From positions 124,001 to 188,000 of the forward strand of contig NZ_CAJGYT010000001.1 in assembly GCF_904846035.1 (NCBI RefSeq): a stretch of DNA of 64,000 nucleotides, written 5' to 3'. Shown here piece after piece: positions 26,301-35,383 of the stretch (position 1 is its first letter; every line of letters begins with the position of its first letter). This DNA comes from Psychrobacter aestuarii (GTDB taxonomy: Bacteria; Pseudomonadota; Gammaproteobacteria; Pseudomonadales; Moraxellaceae). Made by a program: the position numbers and the translations under genes. The notes below the pieces were generated by a model that worked only from the letters and a program-made list of their open reading frames with translations, was not told the DNA's origin and did no database searches.

Positions 26301-27475
26301 TGCACGGGTCGTCAAAAGACGCTTGGCAAAAAATCGACTTATTGACGCGCGTAGAGTATCAGCAGCTGGCGCAAGCATTGACGACGCCCGATGATGCAGC
26401 GTTGACGCATGAGACAGCGCATAGCCACGCGCCGACAGACATGAGCCACCTGTATCGCCAAGTGCGCCATCCGATGAAGCACTTTTTAAAGACGCAAAAT
26501 ATCCATATCGTCGAGTCTATTGCTGAAGGCGCGACCCAAGAGCATCTGTCGCTCTCGGCATTACACGCTTATCAAGTCAATCAGCAGCTGATGCTCACGC
26601 CTGCGGACGATACGGCAGACACAGCGGTTCAGCCGTTATTGTACGATGCCATTATGCCTGCGGGCGTGGCGCGCTATTCGAGCCTTGACTACCAGCAGCA
26701 GCGCATCCAGCGCCAGTGTCAAAGCTTTTATCAGCAGTTATCAGCGGCAGGCATTACCATACCTGCACAACAAAATAGCCTAAGCAAATCAAAACTACCG
26801 ACGTGGCTCACTCCTTGCGCTGAACAAATCATTACCCTAAAAGTTAAAGATACCCATACGCGAATCGCGCTAAAGGGGGAGGTTCCATTAGACGCCAGCG
26901 AAGATGACGCTTCTTATTCTCCCAAACTGTGGCTAAAAGTCTTGCCCAATACCGCACGCGCCCCGCATTTGCTGTGGTTTTGGCTGATGCACATCTATTG
27001 GCAAGTAGCGCGGCAAACCAGCACAGCAGAGGTGCAGGCAGGTGATGGAAAAAGCATCTGGTGCTTTCATAAAGGTACAGAAGAATTTGATAAGTTTAAA
27101 AAGGTCACCAGTTTTGTTCTGCCGCCCATCGCTTATGAAGAAGCCCGCGCGGAGCTGCTAAAATGGCTACACTTTGCGCAGCTGAGCGCCCACATGCCGA
27201 TAGTCTTGATGCCGCGTGATGCGCTGACTTATTTGGATAAATGCCAAAAAGACCGTGACTATCAGCCAAAGTCGTCCGACTTTAAAAAATGGCTGGGCAC
27301 AGACAGCTGGGGTAGTGACAGCAATCCTGCTGAGTATGAGGACTGTGCGCTGCATGCGCTATGGCAATATGTGCTGCAAGACGAGCCGCCATTTTATGCC
27401 TTAAAAGACGCGCTGACACCGTTGGCAGCGCCTTTATTTGCCCCCATGTATGCGACCTTACAGCCGTTGTCCTAA
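23369..27475 (+). CDS. recC: RecBCD exonuclease V subunit RecC (gamma)
   Basis: The 1368-residue protein opens with MFTIVQSHRTERLVDELL and has VVIVPSMVLGDWL, LHIFTIQQLPQAELDFLQ, SIHSCHNLQRQLEVL, DIVVLLPDV and ITFGRFGALRNVPF, the RecC pattern of an inactive SF1 helicase. It recognises Chi and splits the duplex in the RecBCD complex that repairs breaks and degrades foreign linear DNA. It is about 240 residues longer than E. coli RecC. Part of the excess is a Lys/Ser/Gln-rich stretch near residue 1135. It is first gene of recC-recB-recD, with 42 bases before recB. Confidence 0.96.
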   Translation: MFTIVQSHRTERLVDELLTAYQSKTQSIFDKFVVIVPSMVLGDWLDKSIASQAGISTLLTTQFWGQYQWSLMQQVLGRYNTWLSNTGRESEIMAVPEVPVLTGAVMQWRLFGYFSYYQQQILADDQHPLYVLLAGLIGNDTDRSQQDARLWSLATDFARVFSRYLTHRQAWLVRWGEDTPVDVEAMIAEKDTFSKQFDPEAGDTPDWLIAHYTSLERAQRHLWRLLFAAVYEHRAAIETRFWSVLETYWQDDTAGLSLASALPEKLHIFTIQQLPQAELDFLQRLSLYMDITLLHYNPSQLFWADIVDKQWLQRQQVINPNSVFLRDYGHTLLSRLGKQSRETFAMLASLSGNAFQKSFQLEWQDHFEEAEDTNFDTSAAPQTLLGHLQQDILMLDEASTQQTTRGRLSAALGEQMALDLATADDAWYSNLSNKHYEQARPWRLSYYDNSLSIHSCHNLQRQLEVLRGMIGHWLNDTNPDGSTRHLSDIVVLLPDVERHHDLINSVFVAGVGQDGLHLPAKITGVVDKSIRQLWEAIRGFYTLLDGNAARFEAAAVLDWLMLPPLYESLGLTHEQMSRGCELLIGAGFVRGFDEAHLQASLSAQDYDYRFSFSYTLDKLVLGLVMPDAPISDCLYPSDWQANVLPEKTVPASAISLSDAPIIEALCRIHKGLETCRHSHEARHNAETWLRMIEDDIIHPYFGELDQTRAMRAIFNAMNSFKSSLRANRHYQRYHSHAPQQDSAASEVEARLSRVSNLPLKLSFMLDSIESALESQQVSAEPTGVITFGRFGALRNVPFGLVVMLNMDLSEFPNRDRDNRYDLMKAGLAQRGDRFSEDDDNGAFLDALLCARSACWIFYNGQRLTDTHEHLPANPVSELLQFLQGEVQWQWQPLADVKDQHDTALQVQLQRHMPKLIEAWLVTEHPALPFDERIFIEQDTDEVSEDTLPMLEHAMRREKHAQQRTYAPAPVWRDVFDRLHGSSKDAWQKIDLLTRVEYQQLAQALTTPDDAALTHETAHSHAPTDMSHLYRQVRHPMKHFLKTQNIHIVESIAEGATQEHLSLSALHAYQVNQQLMLTPADDTADTAVQPLLYDAIMPAGVARYSSLDYQQQRIQRQCQSFYQQLSAAGITIPAQQNSLSKSKLPTWLTPCAEQIITLKVKDTHTRIALKGEVPLDASEDDASYSPKLWLKVLPNTARAPHLLWFWLMHIYWQVARQTSTAEVQAGDGKSIWCFHKGTEEFDKFKKVTSFVLPPIAYEEARAELLKWLHFAQLSAHMPIVLMPRDALTYLDKCQKDRDYQPKSSDFKKWLGTDSWGSDSNPAEYEDCALHALWQYVLQDEPPFYALKDALTPLAAPLFAPMYATLQPLS

Positions 27476-27517
27476 CTTTTTAATTTTTTCTTAACCTGTT
27501 AAAACAAGCGATGTGTT

Positions 27518-30500
27518 ATGCCCGATACTGTGACTGCCCAAGAGACGCCTGATGATGCGCTGCCACCTGCGCTGCGTGTGCCACTGCATGGGCGCTATCT
27601 GATTGAGGCATCGGCGGGGACGGGCAAGACATGGACGCTGACAGGCATTGTGCTGCGCCTGCTTATTGAAGCCAAGCGCGCGCCTGAGCACATTATCGCC
27701 ACTACTTTTACCCGTGCTGCGGCTGCCGAGATGCGCGAGCGTATTCATGGGCGCTTGGTGGATTTTTACCAACTGCTGCAATGGGTGCAAAAGCTCGCCG
27801 CCCAGCCCGAGCAGCGCGTGCAGATTTATCCGCAGTATGCTTCCGATGCTGCGCCTGAGCAGGCAAAAACGGCTAAAGATAATATTGATAATAAGAAAAG
27901 CAGCCCTGATACCGCATTGACCGATGCCATGCGCCAGCAGCGCCGAGACTGGCTACATCAGCAGGCTCACGGTCTTGGCATTGCAGACTTAATCAACGAC
28001 CCGATTAATGATTATCTGCTCGCGTACTTGCTTGACAGAACGGCAAGCTATCCACTGACCGAAGCCATTCGCCGCTGTGCGTTGGTATTGACCACACTGG
28101 ACAAATTATTCGTGAATACCTTAGACAGCCTTGCACAAAAGTGGCTGTCAGAATACAGCGCCGAGACAGGGCACCAAATCGGCATGGCAATCAGTGAGCG
28201 CGAAGGGGCGGTGATTGAGAGCATCATTCACGATGAGATACGCGCCTTTCAAAGTCAGCTGTACCACGATAACCGCACGGTATACGACCTATTGCAGCAC
28301 ACGCGCCAGCTGACCACCGTCGCCGACCATCTGAATGTTGCCAATAAAGCACTACAGCATTTGACCCTGCCCATTACCTCTGTGATGGACTTGCCTGATA
28401 TTGATTTTAAGGCGTATCAAGAGACGCTACAGGCATTTAAAACCTGCGACTTAACGGACGTTGAGCCTTACTTTGATAAGGATTACCGTAAGGCGCAAGG
28501 GCTCAATGCGGGTGCGACGCTTGGCAAAAAGATAGACACCATTTACGAGATTCAATCTGCCGTTGAAAAAGGCAATATCATCTTTTTTACGCTGCTAGAA
28601 GACGAAGCGCAAAAGTTTTTTGATGCGTTGCCGTTCGCGTTTTTGAGTAAAGAAGAGGGCGGTAAAGGTTTTAACAACAATAAAGAAACCGAGCGTCTGG
28701 CGTTTATTAGCATTGACGCCATTCGCCTGTTAAAAAAGCTGCACGACTATACCGAGCAGATTGACCAACACCTAAGAATCCTACTCGATACGCTTAACCG
28801 CAATATTGCGTTAAGCGTCCGCGCGCGCTTGCCAATGCTGCTTGAGGCGGCGGGCGAGACGACGTTTGGGTTACAGATGCTGCGTCTGAATCAAGCCTTA
28901 GCAGGCAATGAGGGCGCACGACTGGCGCGTTATATTCGCCATCATTACCCTGTGGCACTGATTGATGAGTCGCAGGACATCAATACCGAGCAGGCAAAGA
29001 TGATTGAGCGTATCTATATGCCTGACAGCGAATTGCCCGAGCATTTGGACGTGCAAGGCAGACGCAATTTTTTATTATTAGTTGGTGACCCAAAGCAGGC
29101 AATTTATGGCTTTCGTGGCGGCGATGTTGCCAACTATAACCAAATCAAAAGCAAATTTGCGCCCGCGCACCGCATGAGCCTCGATATCAACCGCCGCTCA
29201 AACGCGCAGATGATTGAATCGTTAAACCATTGGTTTGGTAAGCCAGATGAGCAAGAAACAGGGCAGAAGACCAGTGCGCCCAATATGCTCGCCGCCTTGG
29301 GTCAAAACATCGAATACCAATACATCACCGCTGCCAATCCTGAGAGCAATGCCTCTTGGCATAAGCCCAATACGGTCGTGCCTGAGCCGCTGCGTGGTAT
29401 GACCTCAACAGAGGCGGTGACTGTCTTACACTTGCCGCAAAATGATGATGACAGCGACAGCTACGATTATGCGAGCATGACTGCACATCATATCGCCGCG
29501 CTTTTGGCGAGCAATCAGCAGCTCAATGGGCGCGCTCTACGTCCCAGTGATATTGCCGTATTGGGACGCACCAAAAAGGATTTGCAAGCGGTCGAAAAGG
29601 TCTTGCATCAGCTCGGCGTGGCGGCGCTCGTCACCACCGAAGACAGTGTGTTTAGCACCGTCATTGCCGAAGACATTTTGGTGCTGCTCGAAGCCATCTT
29701 GCGCCCGCAGCGCCGCGACATTATCAATCGCTTGTTGACCAGCCAGTTTTATCAGCTGAGCCTACAGACTGCCCAGTCTTTGATTGACAGCAGTGACGAG
29801 ACTACCGCGACTGAGGACAGCGATTTAAAGGCGTACTATCAGCATTTGCAAAGTGATTTAAAGCGCGCCGCCGTCTATTGGCAGCACAGCGGCGTGTTGT
29901 CCGCACTGCACTATATTTTAGGTCGCAATGCGCTAATGCCACTGCAAGCACCCGACAGCCAAGCCAAAACGCTGTGGACGGCGCTGGCGGGTACGGTTGA
30001 GGGCACACGCCACCTAATGGACTTGCGCCATATCATGGACATACTGGCGCAATATGCGATGCATCTGGGCGAGTACGAGCTGTTAAATTGGTATAAAAAA
30101 CAAATGAGCCAAGGCAGCGTGCCTGAATGGGCAAAGCAGCAGCCGCTACCGACCGCCTCGGGCGTACAGCTGATGACCATGCACAAGTCTAAGGGCTTAG
30201 AGTTCCCTATCGTCTATGCGCTGGGACTGGACAGCAATATCTATCGCAATAATAAAAAAAATACGCACGCGCTGTATTTGTACGACCATGACATTAGCGT
30301 CAATCAGACGGACTATGAAGACCAGCCATACACTGAGCGCCGACTGTCGGCAAGCAAGCACAAGTACCAAGCCATCACAGGCAAGATGGGGCAAGAAAAC
30401 TACTTTTCGGACTTTGAAGCAAAAGAGGCAATGGATGAGCTGCGCCGTCTGACCTATGTCGCCATGACCCGCGCCAGCGAGCAGCTGTTCGTGGTTATCA

Positions 30501-31735
30501 CGGACGCGAAGAGCAAACGCGGGCTTGACGATAAGCCCTTACGCACATGGCTTGACTGCCCCGATACGCCTGAACATACGCTGCCTGAACGCTTAGCACC
30601 GTATATTGGCTGGCTCGGTCATGATGGGGTCAAGGACAATATCGAAGCCATTTTGCAAAGTAGCGATGCCATGAATGCAGCCGAGGGCACAGCGGACAGC
30701 ACGCAGACTCAGCCATCAAGCTATATCGACTACCGCGCCGCCGAAGCCCAGCGCCAGCAGCACCGTTTTTACGGCTGGGCAAAGACCAGCTTTACCGCGC
30801 TTGCCCGCCAATTAACTGAGCAAAGCCATGACCTTGCGGTCTTTGATGATGCGATTGAAGACGACTTAGTCAGCAGTCCCATGCGCGTGAGTGAATCTGC
30901 GCAGGTAGGCGCGGCAGAAGATATCCGCTTTAGCTTTGTTAAGGGCGCGAATGCAGGGACATTTTTGCATCAAGTGCTCGAAAAAATCGACTTTGAGCAG
31001 CCGCATACATGGTCGACAGTGATTGATCAAGGCATCCGCCAATACCAGCTGCCCAACCACTATCTGTCCACCACCCAAACTGCCAATCAAGGGACGGAGG
31101 ACACGCGCGCCGATGACGATATCGAGCTGCCGCCTCAGCACGTTGCGCTCAAGGACTGGCTGGCACGTATCCTTGCCACACCACTGCTGGCTTCCAACCA
31201 GCCGCTACATGCCATCGCCCCGCGTCAGCGTATGGCAGAGCTTGGGTTTAATATGGGCTTGGCGGCGCGCTTTAATCCCGAGACATTAAACGCGATTTTT
31301 CAGACACATTTGCCAATGGATACCGACAAGCACATTCATTTAAGCAGCGCACCGTTTGAGCATATTTACCGTTACTTGCGCGGCGAGATTGATTTGGTTT
31401 ACCAGCATGCGGGCAAGTATTACGTGGTCGATTACAAGAGTAACTATTTGGGCAGTAGTGACGCCAGCTATCATCCCGAGCAGCTCCAGCACGCTATGAG
31501 CCATGCAGGCTACTGGCTACAGGCTGCCATTTACCAAGTGGCGCTGCACCGCTTATTAAAGCTGCGTATTACAGATTATCGTGGTAACGAAGCGCAGTAT
31601 TTGGGCGCGGTGGAGTATGTGTTTTTGCGCGGTATCGGTGGGGATACCCAGCAAGGCTATGGACGCATCACGTGGGACATTCCGATTGCCTTGGTATTGG
31701 CGTTGGATGACTTTTTTGGCTTGCCCAGTCGATAA
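27518..31735 (+). CDS. recB: RecBCD exonuclease V subunit RecB (beta)
   Basis: The 1405-residue protein is an SF1A helicase fused to a nuclease. The Walker A motif is LIEASAGTGKTWTLT (28-42), followed by FTRAAAAEMRERI, DESQDINTEQ, VGDPKQAIYGFRGGD, MTMHKSKGLEFPIVYALG and YVAMTRASEQL. The C-terminal nuclease has GEIDLVYQ (about 1288) and VVDYKSNYLG (about 1303), including the Asp and Asp-Tyr-Lys metal and catalytic residues. It starts 42 bases after recC with a weak ribosome site. All motifs are intact. Confidence 0.97.
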   Translation: MPDTVTAQETPDDALPPALRVPLHGRYLIEASAGTGKTWTLTGIVLRLLIEAKRAPEHIIATTFTRAAAAEMRERIHGRLVDFYQLLQWVQKLAAQPEQRVQIYPQYASDAAPEQAKTAKDNIDNKKSSPDTALTDAMRQQRRDWLHQQAHGLGIADLINDPINDYLLAYLLDRTASYPLTEAIRRCALVLTTLDKLFVNTLDSLAQKWLSEYSAETGHQIGMAISEREGAVIESIIHDEIRAFQSQLYHDNRTVYDLLQHTRQLTTVADHLNVANKALQHLTLPITSVMDLPDIDFKAYQETLQAFKTCDLTDVEPYFDKDYRKAQGLNAGATLGKKIDTIYEIQSAVEKGNIIFFTLLEDEAQKFFDALPFAFLSKEEGGKGFNNNKETERLAFISIDAIRLLKKLHDYTEQIDQHLRILLDTLNRNIALSVRARLPMLLEAAGETTFGLQMLRLNQALAGNEGARLARYIRHHYPVALIDESQDINTEQAKMIERIYMPDSELPEHLDVQGRRNFLLLVGDPKQAIYGFRGGDVANYNQIKSKFAPAHRMSLDINRRSNAQMIESLNHWFGKPDEQETGQKTSAPNMLAALGQNIEYQYITAANPESNASWHKPNTVVPEPLRGMTSTEAVTVLHLPQNDDDSDSYDYASMTAHHIAALLASNQQLNGRALRPSDIAVLGRTKKDLQAVEKVLHQLGVAALVTTEDSVFSTVIAEDILVLLEAILRPQRRDIINRLLTSQFYQLSLQTAQSLIDSSDETTATEDSDLKAYYQHLQSDLKRAAVYWQHSGVLSALHYILGRNALMPLQAPDSQAKTLWTALAGTVEGTRHLMDLRHIMDILAQYAMHLGEYELLNWYKKQMSQGSVPEWAKQQPLPTASGVQLMTMHKSKGLEFPIVYALGLDSNIYRNNKKNTHALYLYDHDISVNQTDYEDQPYTERRLSASKHKYQAITGKMGQENYFSDFEAKEAMDELRRLTYVAMTRASEQLFVVITDAKSKRGLDDKPLRTWLDCPDTPEHTLPERLAPYIGWLGHDGVKDNIEAILQSSDAMNAAEGTADSTQTQPSSYIDYRAAEAQRQQHRFYGWAKTSFTALARQLTEQSHDLAVFDDAIEDDLVSSPMRVSESAQVGAAEDIRFSFVKGANAGTFLHQVLEKIDFEQPHTWSTVIDQGIRQYQLPNHYLSTTQTANQGTEDTRADDDIELPPQHVALKDWLARILATPLLASNQPLHAIAPRQRMAELGFNMGLAARFNPETLNAIFQTHLPMDTDKHIHLSSAPFEHIYRYLRGEIDLVYQHAGKYYVVDYKSNYLGSSDASYHPEQLQHAMSHAGYWLQAAIYQVALHRLLKLRITDYRGNEAQYLGAVEYVFLRGIGGDTQQGYGRITWDIPIALVLALDDFFGLPSR

Positions 31736-31787
31736 TGGTAAATATAAAGACACGCCCAGTTTTGGCGTTATTTTTTAAGGACAGATT

Positions 31788-33911
31788 ATGAGTACATCGC
31801 CCTTTGACATGGCAGTACGCACAGAGACCGCCGCCAGTAGCAACAAAAACGAAGGCAGCGGCTGGGCGATGACCGTCAGTGATTATCTGATGAGTCGCCG
31901 TATGCAAACGATGCATGCCTATCAGCGCCAGCGTACGGGAAGCGTTTCTACGACCGACACACTGTCCGATATCGCCAAAGCCGAGCAGGGCGTTTTTAGT
32001 GCGTTGTTTGCGCTACTCGTGCAGCGGTTAGAGGAAGGGCACACCGTATTGACCATAGCGGCGGGCAGTGCGTGGCAGCAGATGCTGCTAGAAGCCATGG
32101 TACGCCCGCTTATCGACTGTCTGCCGCCGATAGCGGATACGCCTGATAGTGACAATGTACCCTTGACGCTCGATGCGTTTTTGCGTGAAGACAAACACTG
32201 GCAAGCGGCATTGTGGCAACTCGCTATGCCAAGTTATCAAAAAGACACCTTAACTGCGCGCTATCACAGCAGTGCTGCGCTGTATCAAGTCTTTAAACAG
32301 ATTAACCAGAACAATAGTCATCAAAATAGCCTAAGTAATTTTTTAACTATAATTAAGAACAGCTCATTTATCCAAACAGATGAAGAAAAAGACAGTAGTG
32401 AAAACAGCCCTATCATTTATCGCTGGCAGGATAACCCACAAACACTAACCCTATGGCTACACCGCGCATGGCAAGCAGAGCATGACTTGGTGCAGCATAT
32501 CCTACGTATTAAGTCACAAAACGTACAACCCCTCGATATTCTGCCCAATACACTACTCAATACCGAGCAGCAAAGTGCCATTGATATGGCAAACCGCTCG
32601 GCGCTTAGCATCATCACAGGTGGACCAGGAACGGGGAAGACCTTTACCGTCGCACAGCTGGTGATGGCGTTACAAAGTGGGCAGTATGACGATAATACAC
32701 TTAGCAATACGCCCAATCTGGCACTGTCCGCCCCGACAGGGAAGGCGGCGCAGCGTATGCAAGAGTCGCTACAAGCGGCGATTGAGCAGGCGGGTATCGA
32801 TATGCAGCTGCCTGAGGCAAAGACCATTCATCGGCTGCTGGGTATCGGGCAGGGCGGTCGCGCGCGCTATAACCAAAGCAATCCACTGGGCGAAGACATC
32901 ATCATCGTAGATGAAGCCTCAATGCTTGGGGTAGAGCTGGCAAAAGACTTGGTCAGTGCGGTTAAGGCGGGCGCGCGTTTGATACTGCTCGGTGATGCCA
33001 ATCAGCTTGCAGCGGTTGATGCTGGGGCAGTACTTGCCGATTTGTGCCGCGTACCACAGCTACAAGATGTGCATCAGGCGCTCAGTATCAGTCGCCGCTT
33101 TGACGCGCAGTCAGGCGTTGGGCAGTTGGCGCGCTTTATTAATACGCCGCAAAAAGACAGTCAAGGCGTCTGGCAAATTATCGACCAGCATGACAGCCTT
33201 GAGTTTTATACCTTATATCAAGGTATTTATAATAAAAATAGCCTAAGCAAAATAAAATTCCTAAAGTTGATTTCGTCTAAGTATTCAAAATACTTTAAAA
33301 AAACGAAAAATATTAAACTAAAAAACTCAAGCACGAAATCCATACCAACATCAGAAGCATTTAACTTTGCCAGCCAGCTCATGAATGTCTTGAGTGAATA
33401 TAAAGTACTGACCGCAGGGCATCACGGTGTTTGCGGTGATCACAATATTAATCAATATCTGACCCAGCAGCACAAAGAGGTACTACAGCTGCCCTTATCA
33501 AAGTCTGAGTGGTATCACGGCAGACCAGTAATGGTGCTACAAAACAATTATGAGCTGGGTTTATTCAACGGTGACATCGGCGTATGTCTAGAAACAGAGC
33601 GCGGGCGTTTGCAGGTATTTTTTGAGGGGCGAGCGCAGGGTATTGCGGTTAATATGATGAGCGAAGATATGGTCACGACCGCTTATGCGATGACCATTCA
33701 TAAGTCGCAAGGCTCAGAGTTTGAGCATGTGGCGATTGCCTTTGATGACCAGCACACGCGTCTACTTAGCCAAGAGCTGATTTATACTGCTGTAACCCGC
33801 GCCAAAAAGCAGGTCTCGATATTCAGTACGCTATCGGCGTTTGAATACGCGCTTAGCACACCGACCATACGTCAAACAGGACTGTCTTTGCAGTTCCAAG
33901 GCGAAGGCTGA
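31788..33911 (+). CDS. recD: RecBCD exonuclease V subunit RecD (alpha)
   Basis: The 707-residue 5'-3' SF1B helicase has Walker A GGPGTGKTFTVAQLV (about 277), the DEASML motif IIVDEASMLGVELAKDL, LGDANQLAAVDAGAVLADLC and the C-terminal YAMTIHKSQGSEFEHV and YTAVTRAKKQV. It is about 100 residues longer than the E. coli protein. The extra material includes Asn/Ser/Lys-rich stretches at about residues 175-200 and 480-515 that both contain NSLS encoded by the repeated AATAGCCTAAG sequence. AAGGAC precedes the ATG, and a terminator follows. Confidence 0.96.
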   Translation: MSTSPFDMAVRTETAASSNKNEGSGWAMTVSDYLMSRRMQTMHAYQRQRTGSVSTTDTLSDIAKAEQGVFSALFALLVQRLEEGHTVLTIAAGSAWQQMLLEAMVRPLIDCLPPIADTPDSDNVPLTLDAFLREDKHWQAALWQLAMPSYQKDTLTARYHSSAALYQVFKQINQNNSHQNSLSNFLTIIKNSSFIQTDEEKDSSENSPIIYRWQDNPQTLTLWLHRAWQAEHDLVQHILRIKSQNVQPLDILPNTLLNTEQQSAIDMANRSALSIITGGPGTGKTFTVAQLVMALQSGQYDDNTLSNTPNLALSAPTGKAAQRMQESLQAAIEQAGIDMQLPEAKTIHRLLGIGQGGRARYNQSNPLGEDIIIVDEASMLGVELAKDLVSAVKAGARLILLGDANQLAAVDAGAVLADLCRVPQLQDVHQALSISRRFDAQSGVGQLARFINTPQKDSQGVWQIIDQHDSLEFYTLYQGIYNKNSLSKIKFLKLISSKYSKYFKKTKNIKLKNSSTKSIPTSEAFNFASQLMNVLSEYKVLTAGHHGVCGDHNINQYLTQQHKEVLQLPLSKSEWYHGRPVMVLQNNYELGLFNGDIGVCLETERGRLQVFFEGRAQGIAVNMMSEDMVTTAYAMTIHKSQGSEFEHVAIAFDDQHTRLLSQELIYTAVTRAKKQVSIFSTLSAFEYALSTPTIRQTGLSLQFQGEG

Positions 33912-33923
33912 TTTTACGGTATA

Positions 33924-33956
33924 AAAAAAGCATCCTAATTATCGGATGCTTTTTTA
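33924..33956. terminator. Bidirectional terminator between recD and hpt
   Basis: AAAAAAGCATCC and GGATGCTTTTTT form a 12-bp stem around an 8-base loop, with A and T runs on the two sides. It serves the rightward recBCD transcript and the convergent leftward phosphoribosyltransferase gene. Confidence 0.92.
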
Positions 33957-33990
33957 TTTGAACCATCTTTTTTATACCAACAGGCAGCTA

Positions 33991-34554
33991 TTACAATTTG
34001 TCTTCTTTAATCGCATAGATGCCAGGTAGGTGGCGCAAGTAACCGTGAAAATCCATACCACAGCCGTAGACATAGCGATCATCAACTTCGATACCAACAA
34101 AATCGACGTTAAAATCAGGCACTTTGCGGTCGTGGATTTTATTAAGCAGTACGCATGAGTTGATAGACAGCGGCTTTTCTTTGCTTAGCTCTTCAACGAC
34201 GGCTTTTAGCGTGATGCCTTCATCAAAAATATCATCAATCAATAGCACATGCTCGCCTTCAATGCTGACATCAGGCTTGAACTTCCAATTCAGCTCATTT
34301 GTGCCTTGATTGTCGCGGTAGCGCGAGGCATGGATGTAGTGCATGCGATGATAGAATGTCAGCTGTGTCAGTAGCTGACCTGCGGGAATCAATCCGCCAT
34401 TCATGACAACCATAACAATCGGGTTTAGACCAGCATAAGACAAGTTAAGCTGAGCAGCTAGGCGCTCGTAAGCGGCGGCAACTTCAATGCTGCTGATGAG
34501 GCATTCTGAGTTACGGAGAGTTTTTTCGATTTCTTGGTTGCTGATTTGGGTCAT
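33991..34554 (-). CDS. hpt: Hypoxanthine-guanine phosphoribosyltransferase family protein
   Basis: The 187-residue protein has the PRPP-binding motif VLLIDDIFDEGITL (about 104-117) and the flexible and C-terminal loops of purine phosphoribosyltransferases (VVMNGGLIPAGQLL, VDFVGIEVDDRYVYGCGMD). It joins PRPP and hypoxanthine or guanine to make nucleotides in purine salvage. It is convergent with recD and stands alone. AAAGG lies a little far upstream of ATG 34554. Exact base preference cannot be read from sequence. Confidence 0.88.
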   Translation of the reverse strand: MTQISNQEIEKTLRNSECLISSIEVAAAYERLAAQLNLSYAGLNPIVMVVMNGGLIPAGQLLTQLTFYHRMHYIHASRYRDNQGTNELNWKFKPDVSIEGEHVLLIDDIFDEGITLKAVVEELSKEKPLSINSCVLLNKIHDRKVPDFNVDFVGIEVDDRYVYGCGMDFHGYLRHLPGIYAIKEDKL

Positions 34555-34708
34555 AGGGTGCGCCTTTTATAAAAAGTGCTGCGTATTTTAGCAAGTTTTT
34601 TATGATTTGCCCAACGCTCTACAGCAATTTTCTACACAATGGGTGGACGTATAAGTCAGCCCGCAGCAGCGTTGAGGCGGTGCGGGCAGCTCTTCTGGGG
34701 TATTGCGG

Positions 34709-35383
34709 TCAGTCTTTGTTTGGCAGTTCGATAAAGTAGGGGCGATAAAACTGCGCCAAGCGATTGACGCCATCATCAGGCAGTTGGGGCAATAGTCGAT
34801 TCAGCGCAATGCCTGTGCCTTTGTCAATCGCCGCTTTGGTCACAGGAATGGCGCGGCGCTTAATCATGCCAAGCTTAAGCGTTTGCGTGAAGCGGGTCAT
34901 AAAATGGTACATGGCAGCATCGCTCATGGTGATCAGTCCCTGCTTAAACAATGCCAAGTCCACATGGTCTTCAGTGACCGCATCAAAGCCTTGATAAATC
35001 GTCTCTGTCTGAGCGTCGGTAAGCTTAAAACCCACGCGGCGCTTGCCCTCATTATCAATAAACATGGTCTCGTTTTCTAAAAAATAAAAGCTGGGCAAGA
35101 TATCTTCGTTGCTGTCTTTGCCGAGCAGTACCTTGAGCATGGATTCGGTCGAGCGCTCGATGGTGGTGGCGATTTTGCCCATTGCAGCCTTACGCTCAGG
35201 ATTGGGCGTGGTCTGTACCAAGCGCACTAGAAAATTGTCGTTCAGCTCGCGGGCGATTTGTTGTACCAAGGCATTGCGGTAGGGGTAATAATCTACGTCT
35301 GCTTTCGTATAGATAAGATGCTCAGCCTCATCAATCATGTCGGAGAGTTTTTGAGAAGGAATAAATCCAAAGTAGTGCGCCAT
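34709..35383 (-). CDS. Conserved hypothetical soluble protein
   Basis: The 224-residue protein starts MAHYFGFIPSQKLSDMIDEA. It is mostly helical, with no signal peptide, membrane segment or recognised domain. It has a moderately basic C-terminal half (LKLGMIKRRAIPVTKAAIDK). The RBS (AAGGCGG) is well placed. It lies 154 bases upstream of hpt in the same direction, with a small GCCCGCA/TGCGGGC inverted repeat between them at 34659-34687. Codon use is ordinary, so it is a real gene of unknown role. Confidence 0.7.
   Translation of the reverse strand: MAHYFGFIPSQKLSDMIDEAEHLIYTKADVDYYPYRNALVQQIARELNDNFLVRLVQTTPNPERKAAMGKIATTIERSTESMLKVLLGKDSNEDILPSFYFLENETMFIDNEGKRRVGFKLTDAQTETIYQGFDAVTEDHVDLALFKQGLITMSDAAMYHFMTRFTQTLKLGMIKRRAIPVTKAAIDKGTGIALNRLLPQLPDDGVNRLAQFYRPYFIELPNKD

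Noticed and set aside
34659-34687. GCCCGCA/TGCGGGC inverted repeat between hpt and the hypothetical gene
   Set aside because: The stem is only 7 bp with a 15-base loop and no T-run, so it is not called as a terminator.
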